This document shows positions 17,530 through 25,655 of a DNA stretch of 64,000 nt, in pieces. Both the position numbers and the translations under genes were made by a program. The notes below the pieces were generated by a model. It saw only the letters and a list, made by a program, of their open reading frames with translations. It was not told the origin of the DNA and did no database searches. The stretch is from Pseudomonas entomophila L48 (GTDB lineage Bacteria > Pseudomonadota > Gammaproteobacteria > Pseudomonadales > Pseudomonadaceae): the NCBI RefSeq assembly GCF_000026105.1, contig NC_008027.1:5042501-5106500 (forward strand), read 5' to 3'. Position 1 is the first letter of the stretch. Each line of letters starts with the position of its first letter.

Positions 17530-18681
17530 TCAATAGATCTTGCTGGTCTGCGCCTTGCCCAGGTACAGCTTGCCCAGGCCGAACAGGTTCAACGGCGACA
17601 GGACGAAGTGCTTGGAGCCGACATGGATGTCGCGCAGGCTGCGCTCGAGCGCGCAGGTCTTGTAGACCGCCTTGGAGCCGGTCAGCCCATGCAACTGGTT
17701 CACGGCATTGAGCGCATGCTCGTTGAGCAGCGAGCCGGCCAGCCCGACACGTACGTTCATGCCGTCGCCATCGGCCAGTTGCGACTGGGTGATGGCGTCT
17801 TCCAGCAGCAACTGGGCGCTGTGCAGTTGCGCCAGGACGATGCCGGTCTTCTCGCTGGTCAAGGCGGCCACGCCCTCGTCGGCCGGCACGGTGCGCTCGT
17901 CGCGGAAGTACTCCAGCGCGGCCTTGGCCACACCCAGCACGGTGCCCATCGCGGCGATGGTGCCGAAGTCGTAGTAACCCACCTTGTAGGCCAGCGAGGC
18001 GCGTGGCGCCGGGGCCTTCTTCAGCGATTCAGGATCGACGCTGTAGTGCGCCGGCACAAAGACATTGCTGCATTCGAAATGATTGCTGCCGGTACCGCGC
18101 ATGCCCATCACATCCCAGGTCTTGAGGATGCGGCATTCGCTGCGTGGCACGAAGAGCATGCGCACCTGCGGCTGCGAACCGTCGGCGACTTCCTGCTTGA
18201 GGGTGGCCGTGCACACCAACCAGTCGGCATGCGCCGAACCGCTGGCGAAGCCCCACTTGCCGCTGACACGGTAGCCACCTTCGACGGCGATGGCTTCGCC
18301 GCCCGAGTGGATCGCACCGACCACGAAGCCGTTGCACCCGCTGTAGATCTCTTGTGCAGCCTGCTCAGGGAGGTAGTCGGCCAGGCGACCCATGGCGACC
18401 TGCACCATCACCTGCCAGGACACCGAGGCGTCGAGGGCGGCGAGGCGCTGGACGATCTGCGAGATGACCCGCATGTCCAGCTGCTGGCCACCGAAGGCCT
18501 TGCTCACGCACAGACGGGAAAAGCCCAACTTGAACAGCTCGGCCATGACTTCAGGGTGGGTTTCGCCATGCTCTTCGGCGTAGTCGCGGTGCCGCAGGAT
18601 CAGCGGCCGGACCGCCTCGATACGGGCCATCCATTCTTCTGCCTCGGCAGGCAGGTCACGCCACTGCATCAATGTCTTCAT
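17530..18681 (-). CDS. Acyl-CoA-dehydrogenase-fold flavin monooxygenase (group D, two-component oxygenase)
   Basis: 383 residues with the acyl-CoA dehydrogenase fold, but closer in length and motifs to flavin-dependent hydroxylases such as HsaA or the p-hydroxyphenylacetate hydroxylase C2 subunit. Visible segments are EVMAELFKLGFSRLCVSKAFGGQQL, SVSWQVMVQVAMGRLADYLP, a central YRVSGKWGFASGSAHADW flavin/substrate segment, WDVMGMRGTGSNHFECSNVFVP, and a C-terminal ALERSLRDIHVGSKHFVLSP. The catalytic Glu of true dehydrogenases is not evident. The ATG at 18681 has AAGGAG six bases upstream. The reductase at 9659-10156 is the likely source of reduced flavin. It heads the transcript leading into mexH-mexI-opmD and has tandem GTAC operators 63 bases upstream. 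Confidence 0.8.
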   Translation of the reverse strand: MKTLMQWRDLPAEAEEWMARIEAVRPLILRHRDYAEEHGETHPEVMAELFKLGFSRLCVSKAFGGQQLDMRVISQIVQRLAALDASVSWQVMVQVAMGRLADYLPEQAAQEIYSGCNGFVVGAIHSGGEAIAVEGGYRVSGKWGFASGSAHADWLVCTATLKQEVADGSQPQVRMLFVPRSECRILKTWDVMGMRGTGSNHFECSNVFVPAHYSVDPESLKKAPAPRASLAYKVGYYDFGTIAAMGTVLGVAKAALEYFRDERTVPADEGVAALTSEKTGIVLAQLHSAQLLLEDAITQSQLADGDGMNVRVGLAGSLLNEHALNAVNQLHGLTGSKAVYKTCALERSLRDIHVGSKHFVLSPLNLFGLGKLYLGKAQTSKIY

Positions 18682-18743
18682 GTTCAGCTCCTTGCTGTGT
18701 GGGATGAATCCTGGGGTCCGTGTCGACATCGAACGAGGCCAAT

Positions 18744-18780
18744 GTACGCATACAGTCGTACTGTTGCAAGCCCCTCGTAC
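18744..18780 (-). promoter_or_regulatory. Tandem GTAC-N10-GTAC operators upstream of the monooxygenase-efflux operon
   Basis: Site 1 has GTAC at 18744 and 18758; its flanks AAT...TGTT are identical to those of the site at 8485. Site 2 has GTTG at 18763 and GTAC at 18777, again exactly 19 bases further on. The pair lies 63-100 bases upstream of the monooxygenase ATG, where promoter elements should be. Confidence 0.7.
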
Positions 18781-18931
18781 AATCTTTCTGTAAAGCGGGT
18801 TTGGAAACTGAGAAGACGAGTAATCAGCCGTAAGCACCGGCAAACATCAGGCAATGGCAGCGTTCGGCGGGATATCTGTAAGGCACCCGACAGAAAGGCA
18901 CGGCGCCCGGCGCCGTGCCGAGTGGCAGGTT

Positions 18932-19117
18932 TCAGCGTTCGTCGAAGGGGATGCCGCCCTTGGCCTTGTCACCGGGCGGGGCCTCGACGATTTGCACCAC
19001 CACGTGTTCACGGGCGATCTCGAAACTGTTGGCCACCGCCTCGGTCACCGAGCGCAGCAGTTTCTTCTTCTGCAGGTCGGAACGGCCGGCGGTTGCGTAG
19101 ACGATCACTTCTGGCAT
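18932..19117 (-). CDS. 4-oxalocrotonate tautomerase family protein
   Basis: 61 residues, the classic length of a short-chain 4-OT. After removal of Met the N-terminal Pro1 is the catalytic base (MPEVIVYATAGRSDLQKKKLL). The arginine-bearing segments and the EHVVVQIVEAPPGDKAKGG hairpin follow the family pattern. AAGGAG precedes the ATG. Tautomerases of this family interconvert keto and enol forms in aromatic catabolism and in some natural-product pathways. It is divergent from the luciferase-like monooxygenase, and a GTAC-type operator lies between them. The substrate is unknown, but its company suggests a step after ring oxidation. Confidence 0.88.
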   Translation of the reverse strand: MPEVIVYATAGRSDLQKKKLLRSVTEAVANSFEIAREHVVVQIVEAPPGDKAKGGIPFDER

Positions 19118-19208
19118 GTCGCTTCTCCTTAAGCGTGGGAATCCAGCGGGGTCGCCAACAGATTGCCGGCGACAGCACGATCATACGCCGAGGAAAAGGA
19201 GTTGAACA

Positions 19209-19226
19209 GTTCGCGTACATGCGTAC
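19209..19226. promoter_or_regulatory. Variant GTTC-N10-GTAC operator between tautomerase and luciferase-like genes
   Basis: GTTC at 19209 and GTAC at 19223 keep the 14-base half-site spacing. The flanks AACA...AATC match the other sites, and a third GTAC at 19215 overlaps. It lies 35 bases before the luciferase-like monooxygenase ATG and 91 bases before the tautomerase ATG. Confidence 0.6.
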
Positions 19227-19260
19227 AATCGCAACATTCGTCACAATTCAGGAGGCAAGG

Positions 19261-20346
19261 ATGCAATTCGGAATTTACAGCGTCGGCGACGTTACCCGCG
19301 ACCCGACCACAGGCCGTATCCCCAGCGAGGCCGAGCGCCTGTCGGCGATGGTGCGCATCGCCCTCAAGGCCGAGGAGGTCGGCCTGGACGTGTTCGCCAC
19401 CGGCGAGCACCACAACCCACCCTTCGTGACCTCGTCACCCACCACCCTGCTGGCGTTCATCGCCGCGCAGACCTCACGCCTGATCCTCTCCACCTCGACC
19501 ACGCTGATCACCACCAACGACCCGGTGCGCCTGGCCGAGGAGTATGCGGTGCTGCAACACCTGTCGGGCGGGCGCATGGACCTGATGCTCGGGCGCGGCA
19601 ACACCGCGCCGGTCTATCCCTGGTTCGGCAAGGACATCATGCAGGGCCTGCCGCTGGCGCTGGACAACTACGACCTGCTGCACCGCCTGTGGCGCGAGGA
19701 AAACATCGACTGGGAGGGCCGCTTCCGCACCCCGCTGCACCGCTTCACCTCGATCCCGCGGCCACTGGACAACCTGCCGCCGTTCGTCTGGCATGGCTCG
19801 ATCCGCACCCCGGAGATCGCCGAGCAGGCGGCGCGCCATGGCGATGGTTTCTTCGCCAGCCACATTCTCTGGCCCAAGGGGCACTTCCAGCGCATGGTGG
19901 CCTTCTACCGTTCGCGTTTCGCCCACTACGGCCACGGCACCCCGCAACAGGCCATGGTCGGGCTGGGCGGGCACATCTACGTCAACCGTGATTCCCAGGT
20001 CGCCCGCGAGCGCTTCCGCCCGTTCTTCGACAACGCGCCGGTGTATGGCCACGGCCCGTCGCTGGAAGAGTTCATGCGCGAGACGCCGCTGTCGGTCGGC
20101 AGCCCCCAGGAGATCATCGACAAGACCCTGACCTTCCGCGAGCAGTTCGGCGACTACCAGCGCCAGCTGTTCCTGTTCGACCATGCCGGCATTCCCTTGC
20201 CGGAGGTGCTGGACATGCTGGAGCTGTTCGGCAGCGAGATCCTGCCGGTGCTGCGCCGGGAAACCGCCAAGGGGCGCAACCCCGGCGCGGCCGAGCCGCC
20301 GACCCACGCCGGGCGGTTGGCGCAACGTGCCCAGGCCACCGATTGA
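19261..20346 (+). CDS. Luciferase-like (LLM) flavin monooxygenase
   Basis: 361 residues with a bacterial-luciferase TIM barrel that uses FMNH2 supplied by a separate reductase. Seen are LKAEEVGLDVFATGEHHNPPF (the GEHH motif), LAFIAAQTSRLILSTSTTLIT, RLAEEYAVLQHLSGGRMDLMLGRGNTAPVY and FVWHGSIRTPEIAEQAARHGDGFF, as in the CE1758-like branch. The ATG at 19261 follows AGGAGG. The C-terminus (about 25 residues from RRETAKGRNPG on) is low-complexity and variable in this family. It is convergent with hasF and divergent from the tautomerase. It would add a second oxidation to the pathway, or a ring- or side-chain-oxidative step; the substrate is unknown. Confidence 0.85.
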   Translation: MQFGIYSVGDVTRDPTTGRIPSEAERLSAMVRIALKAEEVGLDVFATGEHHNPPFVTSSPTTLLAFIAAQTSRLILSTSTTLITTNDPVRLAEEYAVLQHLSGGRMDLMLGRGNTAPVYPWFGKDIMQGLPLALDNYDLLHRLWREENIDWEGRFRTPLHRFTSIPRPLDNLPPFVWHGSIRTPEIAEQAARHGDGFFASHILWPKGHFQRMVAFYRSRFAHYGHGTPQQAMVGLGGHIYVNRDSQVARERFRPFFDNAPVYGHGPSLEEFMRETPLSVGSPQEIIDKTLTFREQFGDYQRQLFLFDHAGIPLPEVLDMLELFGSEILPVLRRETAKGRNPGAAEPPTHAGRLAQRAQATD

Positions 20347-20362
20347 TCGGCGCTCGCGCACT

Positions 20363-21700
20363 TCAGCCGTGTGCCGCGAAGTAGCGGTTCAGCGCATTCA
20401 GGTCGGTGACATCCAGCACCCCCGCCAGATAACGCAACTGCAGCCAGGCGCGCAGGTACTCATGCCGCGCCTGGGCCAAGTCACGCCGAGCACCGAACAA
20501 CTGCTGCTCGGCGTCCAGCACGTCAAGGTTGACCCGCTCTCCGCCGCGCACGCTCTTGCGCGTGGCCTGCACAAGCGCCGCCGCGGCGTTCACCGCCAGG
20601 CCATAGGCGCGGATCTTCGCCGTGCTGCTGGCACACAGGTTGAACTGCCGGCGCAGCTGGTTGACCGTCTCAAGCAACTGCGCGTCCAGTTCGTGCCCAG
20701 CGGCATCGCGCTGCGCCCGGGCCTGGCGCACCGAGGCCGCGACACCGCCCCCGGCGAACAGCGGCACGCTCACCTGCAAGCCGACCGTGTCGGTGTCATA
20801 GCGCTGGTTATAGCTGCTCTCGGAACTTGAACTGGAAATGCCCTTGCTGACATAGGCACTGAGCGTCGGCAGGTGACCGGCGCGCTGGTGCTCGACGTTC
20901 TGCTCGGCCACCTCCAGCCCATGGCGCTGGCTGGCAAGCTCGGCGTTATGGGCCACGGCCAGGTCGCGCCAGGGCTCGAACCGCGCAGGGGACAACGGCT
21001 GGACACTGAAGTCCGGCAGCATCGGCGCCAGGTCGTCGACGGCCACCGTCTCGCCGATGATCGCCTGCAATGCCCGCAGCGCCGCGTCGAGGTTGTCAGC
21101 GGACTCGATCTCCTGGGCCTGGGCCAGCTCGTAGCGGGCACGGGTTTCCAGGACATCGGTGCGGGTCCCCTCGCCGCCCTTGAGCAGGCGCTCGTTGAGG
21201 CTCAGTTGCTCGGCGTAGGTACGCCGCTGGGCCTGGGCCAGGGCAATCTGCTCCTGGGCGAACAGTGCCTCGCTGTAGGCGCCGAACAGCCGCACCATCA
21301 GCTCCTGGCCACGCCCGCGAAAGCGTTCGTCGGCCAACGCCGCCTGGGCCGCGCCACGGCGGTACTCGCTCCAGGCGGCATAGTCGAACAGCGGCTGCTG
21401 CAAGGTCAGGGTGGAGGTGTAGCTGCGGTAGTCGCGCTGGGTGGTGATATCCCCGAACTGGCTGCGCTGGGTCACCTCGGAGTCGTTGCGCGCACGGTTG
21501 TAGCGGTACGACAGGTTGGGCAGCAGCCCGGCACGGCCAATCGCCAGGTGCTCGAGCCCGGCGGCGTGCTCGGCGACCGCGGCCTTCAGGGTCGGATCGT
21601 TGCGCAGGGCCAGGGCGTAGGCGTCGCCCAGGTCCAGGGCTTGCACGGGCAGGCTCAGGCCGAACAGCAACATCGGCAACAACAGGCGCACGGGCATCAC
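20363..21700 (-). CDS. hasF: Type I secretion outer-membrane protein HasF (TolC family)
   Basis: 445 residues: an outer-membrane channel for haemophore export. A cleavable signal peptide (MMPVRLLLPMLLFGLSLPVQA) is followed by the two TolC repeats. The first starts LDLGDAYALALRNDPTLKAAVAEHAAG and leads to LLPNLSYRYNRAR; the second has TDTVGLQVSVPLFAGGGVAASVRQARAQRDAAGHELD. The ATG overlaps the end of hasE by four bases (ATGA), so the two are translationally coupled. It is the last gene of the has operon and is convergent with the luciferase-like gene 16 bases away. No clear terminator was seen between them. Confidence 0.92.
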   Translation of the reverse strand: MMPVRLLLPMLLFGLSLPVQALDLGDAYALALRNDPTLKAAVAEHAAGLEHLAIGRAGLLPNLSYRYNRARNDSEVTQRSQFGDITTQRDYRSYTSTLTLQQPLFDYAAWSEYRRGAAQAALADERFRGRGQELMVRLFGAYSEALFAQEQIALAQAQRRTYAEQLSLNERLLKGGEGTRTDVLETRARYELAQAQEIESADNLDAALRALQAIIGETVAVDDLAPMLPDFSVQPLSPARFEPWRDLAVAHNAELASQRHGLEVAEQNVEHQRAGHLPTLSAYVSKGISSSSSESSYNQRYDTDTVGLQVSVPLFAGGGVAASVRQARAQRDAAGHELDAQLLETVNQLRRQFNLCASSTAKIRAYGLAVNAAAALVQATRKSVRGGERVNLDVLDAEQQLFGARRDLAQARHEYLRAWLQLRYLAGVLDVTDLNALNRYFAAHG

Positions 21701-23037
21701 TCCTCCGCCAGGGCGACATGCACCCGGTCGGCCAACGGTTTGAACAGGTAGTTGAGCAGCGAGCGTTCGCCGGTGCGCACGAAGGCCTCCACCGGCATGC
21801 CTGGACGGATGTCGAGCCCGGCCAACTGGCGCAGGCCCTCTTCACTGACCTTGATGCGCACCTGGTAATAAGGTTGCTGGGTCTTGTCGTCGAGCAGGCG
21901 GTCGGCCGAGACCAGGGTCACCTCCCCCGCCACCCGTGGCGTGGTGCTCTGGTTGAACGCGACGAACAGCAACTCGACCGGCAAGCCGGGCTTGAGGCGG
22001 TCGACCAGTTCCACCGAAGCCCGCGCATCCACCAGCAGCGGCGCATTGGCGGGCACGATCTCCATCAGCGGCTGGCCGCGGGCGATCACGCCGCCATTGG
22101 TGAAGACACTCAAGCCGACCACGGTGCCGCTGGCCGGTGCGCGCACCTGGGTGTGGGCCAGCTCGAACTCGGCGCCACGCAGGCGGTTGCCCAGGTCTTC
22201 GGCGCTGGCCTGCCGTTCGCTCAGTTGCTGGCGTACATCGTTCTGGAATTCCTGCCGGCGCTGCACGGCGCGCAATTTAAGCTCCTGCACCTGGCGCTGG
22301 GTGCGACCGATCGCCCCCAGGTCCTCGGCAATCGAACCGTTGACCTGGGCCAACAGGCGCTCGCTGTCGAGCAGGCGATTGCGCGGGATGTAACCATCGC
22401 TGGCCAGCTCGCGCAGGCCTTTGAGCTGTTCGTCGAGGGCATCGCGCTGGGCCTGCTTGCTGGCCAGCGTGCCCTGCAAGCCCTGCAACGACGCCTGGGC
22501 GCCCGCGATGCTCTCGCCCAGGCCAGCCAGCTCCGTCTCCAGTGCCTGGCGGCGGCTGCCGAACAATTGCCGCTGGGCCTCCAGGGCTGCAGCCACCCAC
22601 GGTGTGGCCGCTTGCTCGCGCAGCGCCGTGGGAAACTCGATCACCGCGCTGCCGTCGCGCTCAGCCAGCAGGCGCGCCTCGCCTGCGCGGGCATTGACGT
22701 ATTGGACATGCAACGAGCCCTGCTGGGCCTGGGCCTGGGTGGCGTCCAGGCGCAACAGCACCTGCCCGGTCAGCACCTGGTCACCGTCGCGCACCAGCAG
22801 TTGTTCGATCACGCCACCCGTGGGGTGCTGCACCGCCTGGCGGCTGCCAGCCACCACCACGTTACCGCTGACCGGCACGCCCTTGTCCAACGGCGCGAGC
22901 GCGCCCCACAACAGGAAACCACCCAGGCCGACGAGCACCAGCCAGCGCCCTGCGCGGGCCGGCCCACGGGCGTCATCGCGCAGGGGCAGTGGCGCCTGAG
23001 CGGCGGACGGTTGGGAAAACAATGGATGCACGCTCAT
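21697..23037 (-). CDS. hasE: Type I secretion membrane fusion protein HasE (HlyD family)
   Basis: 446 residues. One N-terminal membrane helix (WLVLVGLGGFLLWGALAPLD) anchors it. A lipoyl half-motif follows (SRQAVQHPTGGVIEQLLVRDGDQVLTGQVLLRLD), then long coiled-coil helices, the second lipoyl half (RAPASGTVVGLSVFTNGGVIARGQPLMEIVP), and a C-terminal beta domain with the RTP family signature YYQVRIKVSEEGLRQL ... IRPGMPVEAFVRTGERSLLNYLFKPL. It connects the HasD ABC exporter with the HasF channel. It starts two bases after the hasD stop. Confidence 0.93.
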   Translation of the reverse strand: MSVHPLFSQPSAAQAPLPLRDDARGPARAGRWLVLVGLGGFLLWGALAPLDKGVPVSGNVVVAGSRQAVQHPTGGVIEQLLVRDGDQVLTGQVLLRLDATQAQAQQGSLHVQYVNARAGEARLLAERDGSAVIEFPTALREQAATPWVAAALEAQRQLFGSRRQALETELAGLGESIAGAQASLQGLQGTLASKQAQRDALDEQLKGLRELASDGYIPRNRLLDSERLLAQVNGSIAEDLGAIGRTQRQVQELKLRAVQRRQEFQNDVRQQLSERQASAEDLGNRLRGAEFELAHTQVRAPASGTVVGLSVFTNGGVIARGQPLMEIVPANAPLLVDARASVELVDRLKPGLPVELLFVAFNQSTTPRVAGEVTLVSADRLLDDKTQQPYYQVRIKVSEEGLRQLAGLDIRPGMPVEAFVRTGERSLLNYLFKPLADRVHVALAEE

Positions 23038-23039
23038 GC

Positions 23040-24794
23040 TCAGGATCTCTGGCTGCCTTGGTTGAAGCTGTAGCTGACACTGCTGCGCCCAGCCCCTGGT
23101 GCCGGTGTGGCAGGCCCCCGCGCCGAGCCTTGCAGCACCCGCGCGGTCGGGCCGAAGTTCTGCATCTGCCCGCCCTGCAACACCAGCAGTTTGTCCAGCC
23201 CGACCAACAGGCTGGACTTGTGGCTGATCATCACGACGGTGCGCGCCTGCGCCTTGAGTTCGGCCAGCGCGGCCAGCAAGGCTTTTTCACCCGCCTCGTC
23301 AAGGTTCGCGTTGGGCTCGTCCAGCACCACCAGCGCCGGCAGGCCGTACAGCGCCCGTGCCAGCCCGATGCGCTGGCGCTGCCCGCCGGAGAGGCCGGCG
23401 CCCCCCTCGCCCAGCAGCGTGTCGTAGCCCTGGGGCAACTTGAGGATCAGATCGTGCACGCCGGCCAGTTGCGCCGCCGCCACAACCTGTTCGGCATCCA
23501 CCGGCCCGAGGCGGGCGATGTTGTCGCCGATGCTGCCGGCAAACAGCTGGACATCCTGGGGCAGGTAGCCGATATGCCGGCCCAGCGCTGCCCGTGACCA
23601 CTGGTTCAGGTCGGCGCCATCCAGGCAGACCCGGCCCGCGGCCGGGCGAGCGGCGCCGACCAGCAGGCGGGCCAGGGTGGTCTTGCCGGAGCCGGAGGCA
23701 CCGATCAGGCCCAGCGACTCCCCGGCCGCCAGGTCAAACCCCAGGCCACTCAGGCAAGGGCGCTGGCTGCCCGGCACCAGAGCCGCCAATTGCTCCACTC
23801 TCAACCCACCTCGTGGCGCGGGCAGCGCCATGCCCTCGACCTGGGGCGGGAAGGTCCGCAGCAGCGTGTCCAGACGCTCGTAGGATTGGCGCGCAGCACC
23901 CCACTGGCGCCACACCGCGATCAACTGGTCGATCGGCGCCAGCACCCGGGCCATGAGAATGGAACCGGCGATCATCATGCCGGGGGTGATCAGGTGTTCC
24001 AGCGCCAGCCAGGCACCCAACCCCAGCACCAGGGATTGCAAGGCCAGGCGCACCACCTTGGACACTGCGGTGATCGCCGCAGTGCGTTCGCTGCCCAGGT
24101 TCTGCTGGCCGAGAAAGCCGTGCTGCAACACGCTCCAGCGCTGACGCACACCGTCGAGCATGCCCATGGCGGCGATCGCCTCCGCATTGCGCAGGCTGCC
24201 CGAGGCCTGCTGCACGGCCTGTTGGGACAAACGCCCGGCCTCGGCGAACGGCCCTTGGGTCAGGCGCTCGTTGAGCCAGGCCAGGCCCGCCAACAGCACC
24301 GCGCCGACCAGCGCCAACAGCCCGAGCCACGGGCTGAACAGGAAGATCACCAGCAAGTAGAGCGGAAACCACGGCGCGTCGAAGAAGGCGAACAAGGCCT
24401 GGCCGGTGGCGAACTGGCGCAGCCCGGTCAGGTCGCCCAGGGCCTGTTGCGCGCCGTCCCGATGCCCGGCCAGGCTGGCCTGGCTGGCGGCCTCGAACAC
24501 CCGTGGCGCCAGGCGCAGGTCAAGCCGTGTGCCCAGGCGGATCACCACCTGGCTGCGCAACCACTCCAGCGCGCCCATGAAGGCGAACAGGCCCAGCACC
24601 ATCAGGCTGAGCATCAGCAAGGTCATCTCGTTGCCGGAAGACAGCACCCGGTCGTACACCTGCAGCATGTACAGGGCCGGCGCCAGCATCAGCAGATTGA
24701 TGACGGCGGTGAACAGGGCGACATTGCCCAGCCCGCCACGGCAATCCAGCAGGGCCTGCCACAACTCGCCCGGGGCGTTGCGGGGTGTCTTCAT
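23040..24794 (-). CDS. hasD: Type I secretion ABC transporter HasD
   Basis: 584 residues: the inner-membrane ATP-driven exporter of HasA. The N-terminal half is the membrane domain ([27 protein letters not shown]; further helices through about residue 300). The ATPase half has Walker [20 protein letters not shown], signature [17 protein letters not shown], Walker [12 protein letters not shown] and the switch His in VMISHK. There is no C39 peptidase domain, as expected for an exporter that reads a C-terminal signal. The ATG at 24794 has GAGG before it and is preferred over the ATG at 24854, which falls in the hairpin region. Confidence 0.94.
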   Translation of the reverse strand: MKTPRNAPGELWQALLDCRGGLGNVALFTAVINLLMLAPALYMLQVYDRVLSSGNEMTLLMLSLMVLGLFAFMGALEWLRSQVVIRLGTRLDLRLAPRVFEAASQASLAGHRDGAQQALGDLTGLRQFATGQALFAFFDAPWFPLYLLVIFLFSPWLGLLALVGAVLLAGLAWLNERLTQGPFAEAGRLSQQAVQQASGSLRNAEAIAAMGMLDGVRQRWSVLQHGFLGQQNLGSERTAAITAVSKVVRLALQSLVLGLGAWLALEHLITPGMMIAGSILMARVLAPIDQLIAVWRQWGAARQSYERLDTLLRTFPPQVEGMALPAPRGGLRVEQLAALVPGSQRPCLSGLGFDLAAGESLGLIGASGSGKTTLARLLVGAARPAAGRVCLDGADLNQWSRAALGRHIGYLPQDVQLFAGSIGDNIARLGPVDAEQVVAAAQLAGVHDLILKLPQGYDTLLGEGGAGLSGGQRQRIGLARALYGLPALVVLDEPNANLDEAGEKALLAALAELKAQARTVVMISHKSSLLVGLDKLLVLQGGQMQNFGPTARVLQGSARGPATPAPGAGRSSVSYSFNQGSQRS

Positions 24795-24866
24795 CGATGA
24801 CCTCGACAAGCGAGGCAGCCACAGGCATTTGACCTGCAGCCGGCCGCCTCGCAAAATTCGGAGGCA

Positions 24867-24948
24867 CCACGGCCTGGGCCCGACAAGACGCGGGCCGTGG
24901 TGCGAGCAATGCGGCCAATGACGGTGCCATCCGTCATTGGCCTTTTTT
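24867..24948. terminator. Two strong hairpins between hasA and hasD
   Basis: Hairpin 1 (24867-24900) pairs CCACGGCC with GGCCGTGG. Hairpin 2 (24913-24942) pairs GGCCAATGACGG with CCGTCATTGGCC. In the hasA transcript hairpin 2 is preceded by AAAAAA and lacks a 3' U run; the U run faces the other strand. They probably protect hasA mRNA ends and reduce read-through into hasDEF, keeping haemophore in excess over its exporter. Confidence 0.65.
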
Positions 24949-24959
24949 CATGCCTGGCT

Positions 24960-25574
24960 TCAGGCGGCCAGGGCCAGGTCCTCAGGCAGTGCCTGCACGC
25001 CCACGGCCTGCGCGGAAGCTGCGCCGGAAGCGCCGCCCAGGGCTGCGGCCACCACGTCGAAGGTGTCGTTGGTCGACACGCCGTAGCTGGCCAGCAGGGT
25101 GTCCAGCACGCCTTCCAGCCCTGCGGTATTGCCCTGCATCAGGCCGTAGATCACGGTCTGCACTTCGTTGCCGGCACGCCCGGCGCCATGGGCGGCGTCC
25201 AGGTCCAGGCCATTGAAGTTCACCACGTAGTTGCCCAGGGTGAAGTCGCTGCCGCTGCCGCCACCCAGGACTTCACCCAGCGAGACGTTGTCCAGCGAAC
25301 CCCACAGGTAGTGGTTGAGGTTGTCGCCCGGCGCCTTGCTCGGGTCGAACACATAGTGCAGGCCGTTGGCGTTGTTGCTGTCGGCGATGAACGCGTAGTC
25401 CGAGCTGTTGCGACCGTGGGTGGCGTACTGGTCGCCATCGTAGGTGCCGTTGCTGAAGCCGCCGGTGTTGCTGTAGCCGTGGCCTGCGGTGACGAAGCCG
25501 GCGCTCCAGAACGCCAGGTAGTCGTCGATGGTCGAGCTGGCGAAGGCGGCGTCATAGTTAACGGAAATAGTCAT
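24960..25574 (-). CDS. hasA: Secreted haemophore HasA
   Basis: 204 residues with no N-terminal signal. HasA is exported by HasDEF through its C-terminus, here ALPEDLALAA, almost identical to the P. aeruginosa HasAp end. Haem-binding candidates are His32 in TAGHGYSN and Tyr74 in GLHYVFDP, matching His32 and Tyr75 of HasAp, with a nearby His88 as a possible partner of the Tyr. HasA takes haem from host haemoproteins and hands it to HasR. The ATG at 25574 (MTISVNYDAAF) has a weak GAGGAA-type site; an upstream ATG at 25595 is unlikely. It lies 81 bases after hasR. Confidence 0.95.
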   Translation of the reverse strand: MTISVNYDAAFASSTIDDYLAFWSAGFVTAGHGYSNTGGFSNGTYDGDQYATHGRNSSDYAFIADSNNANGLHYVFDPSKAPGDNLNHYLWGSLDNVSLGEVLGGGSGSDFTLGNYVVNFNGLDLDAAHGAGRAGNEVQTVIYGLMQGNTAGLEGVLDTLLASYGVSTNDTFDVVAAALGGASGAASAQAVGVQALPEDLALAA

Positions 25575-25655
25575 AACGGTTCCTCGTTCTTGCACAGTGA
25601 AGGCGAAGGCGTGTTCCGTGCCTTCGCGTCGCCCGGAATGGGCAAACCCGGTGGA

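Noticed and set aside
1867..20346. Identification as a phenazine, promysalin or 7-hydroxytropolone cluster
   Set aside because: None of the characteristic genes (phz, ppg salicylate genes, paa-type genes) is present.
24913..24948. Intrinsic terminator of a plus-strand gene after hasA
   Set aside because: No plus-strand gene lies upstream; the plus-strand frames in hasD and hasA are shadows.
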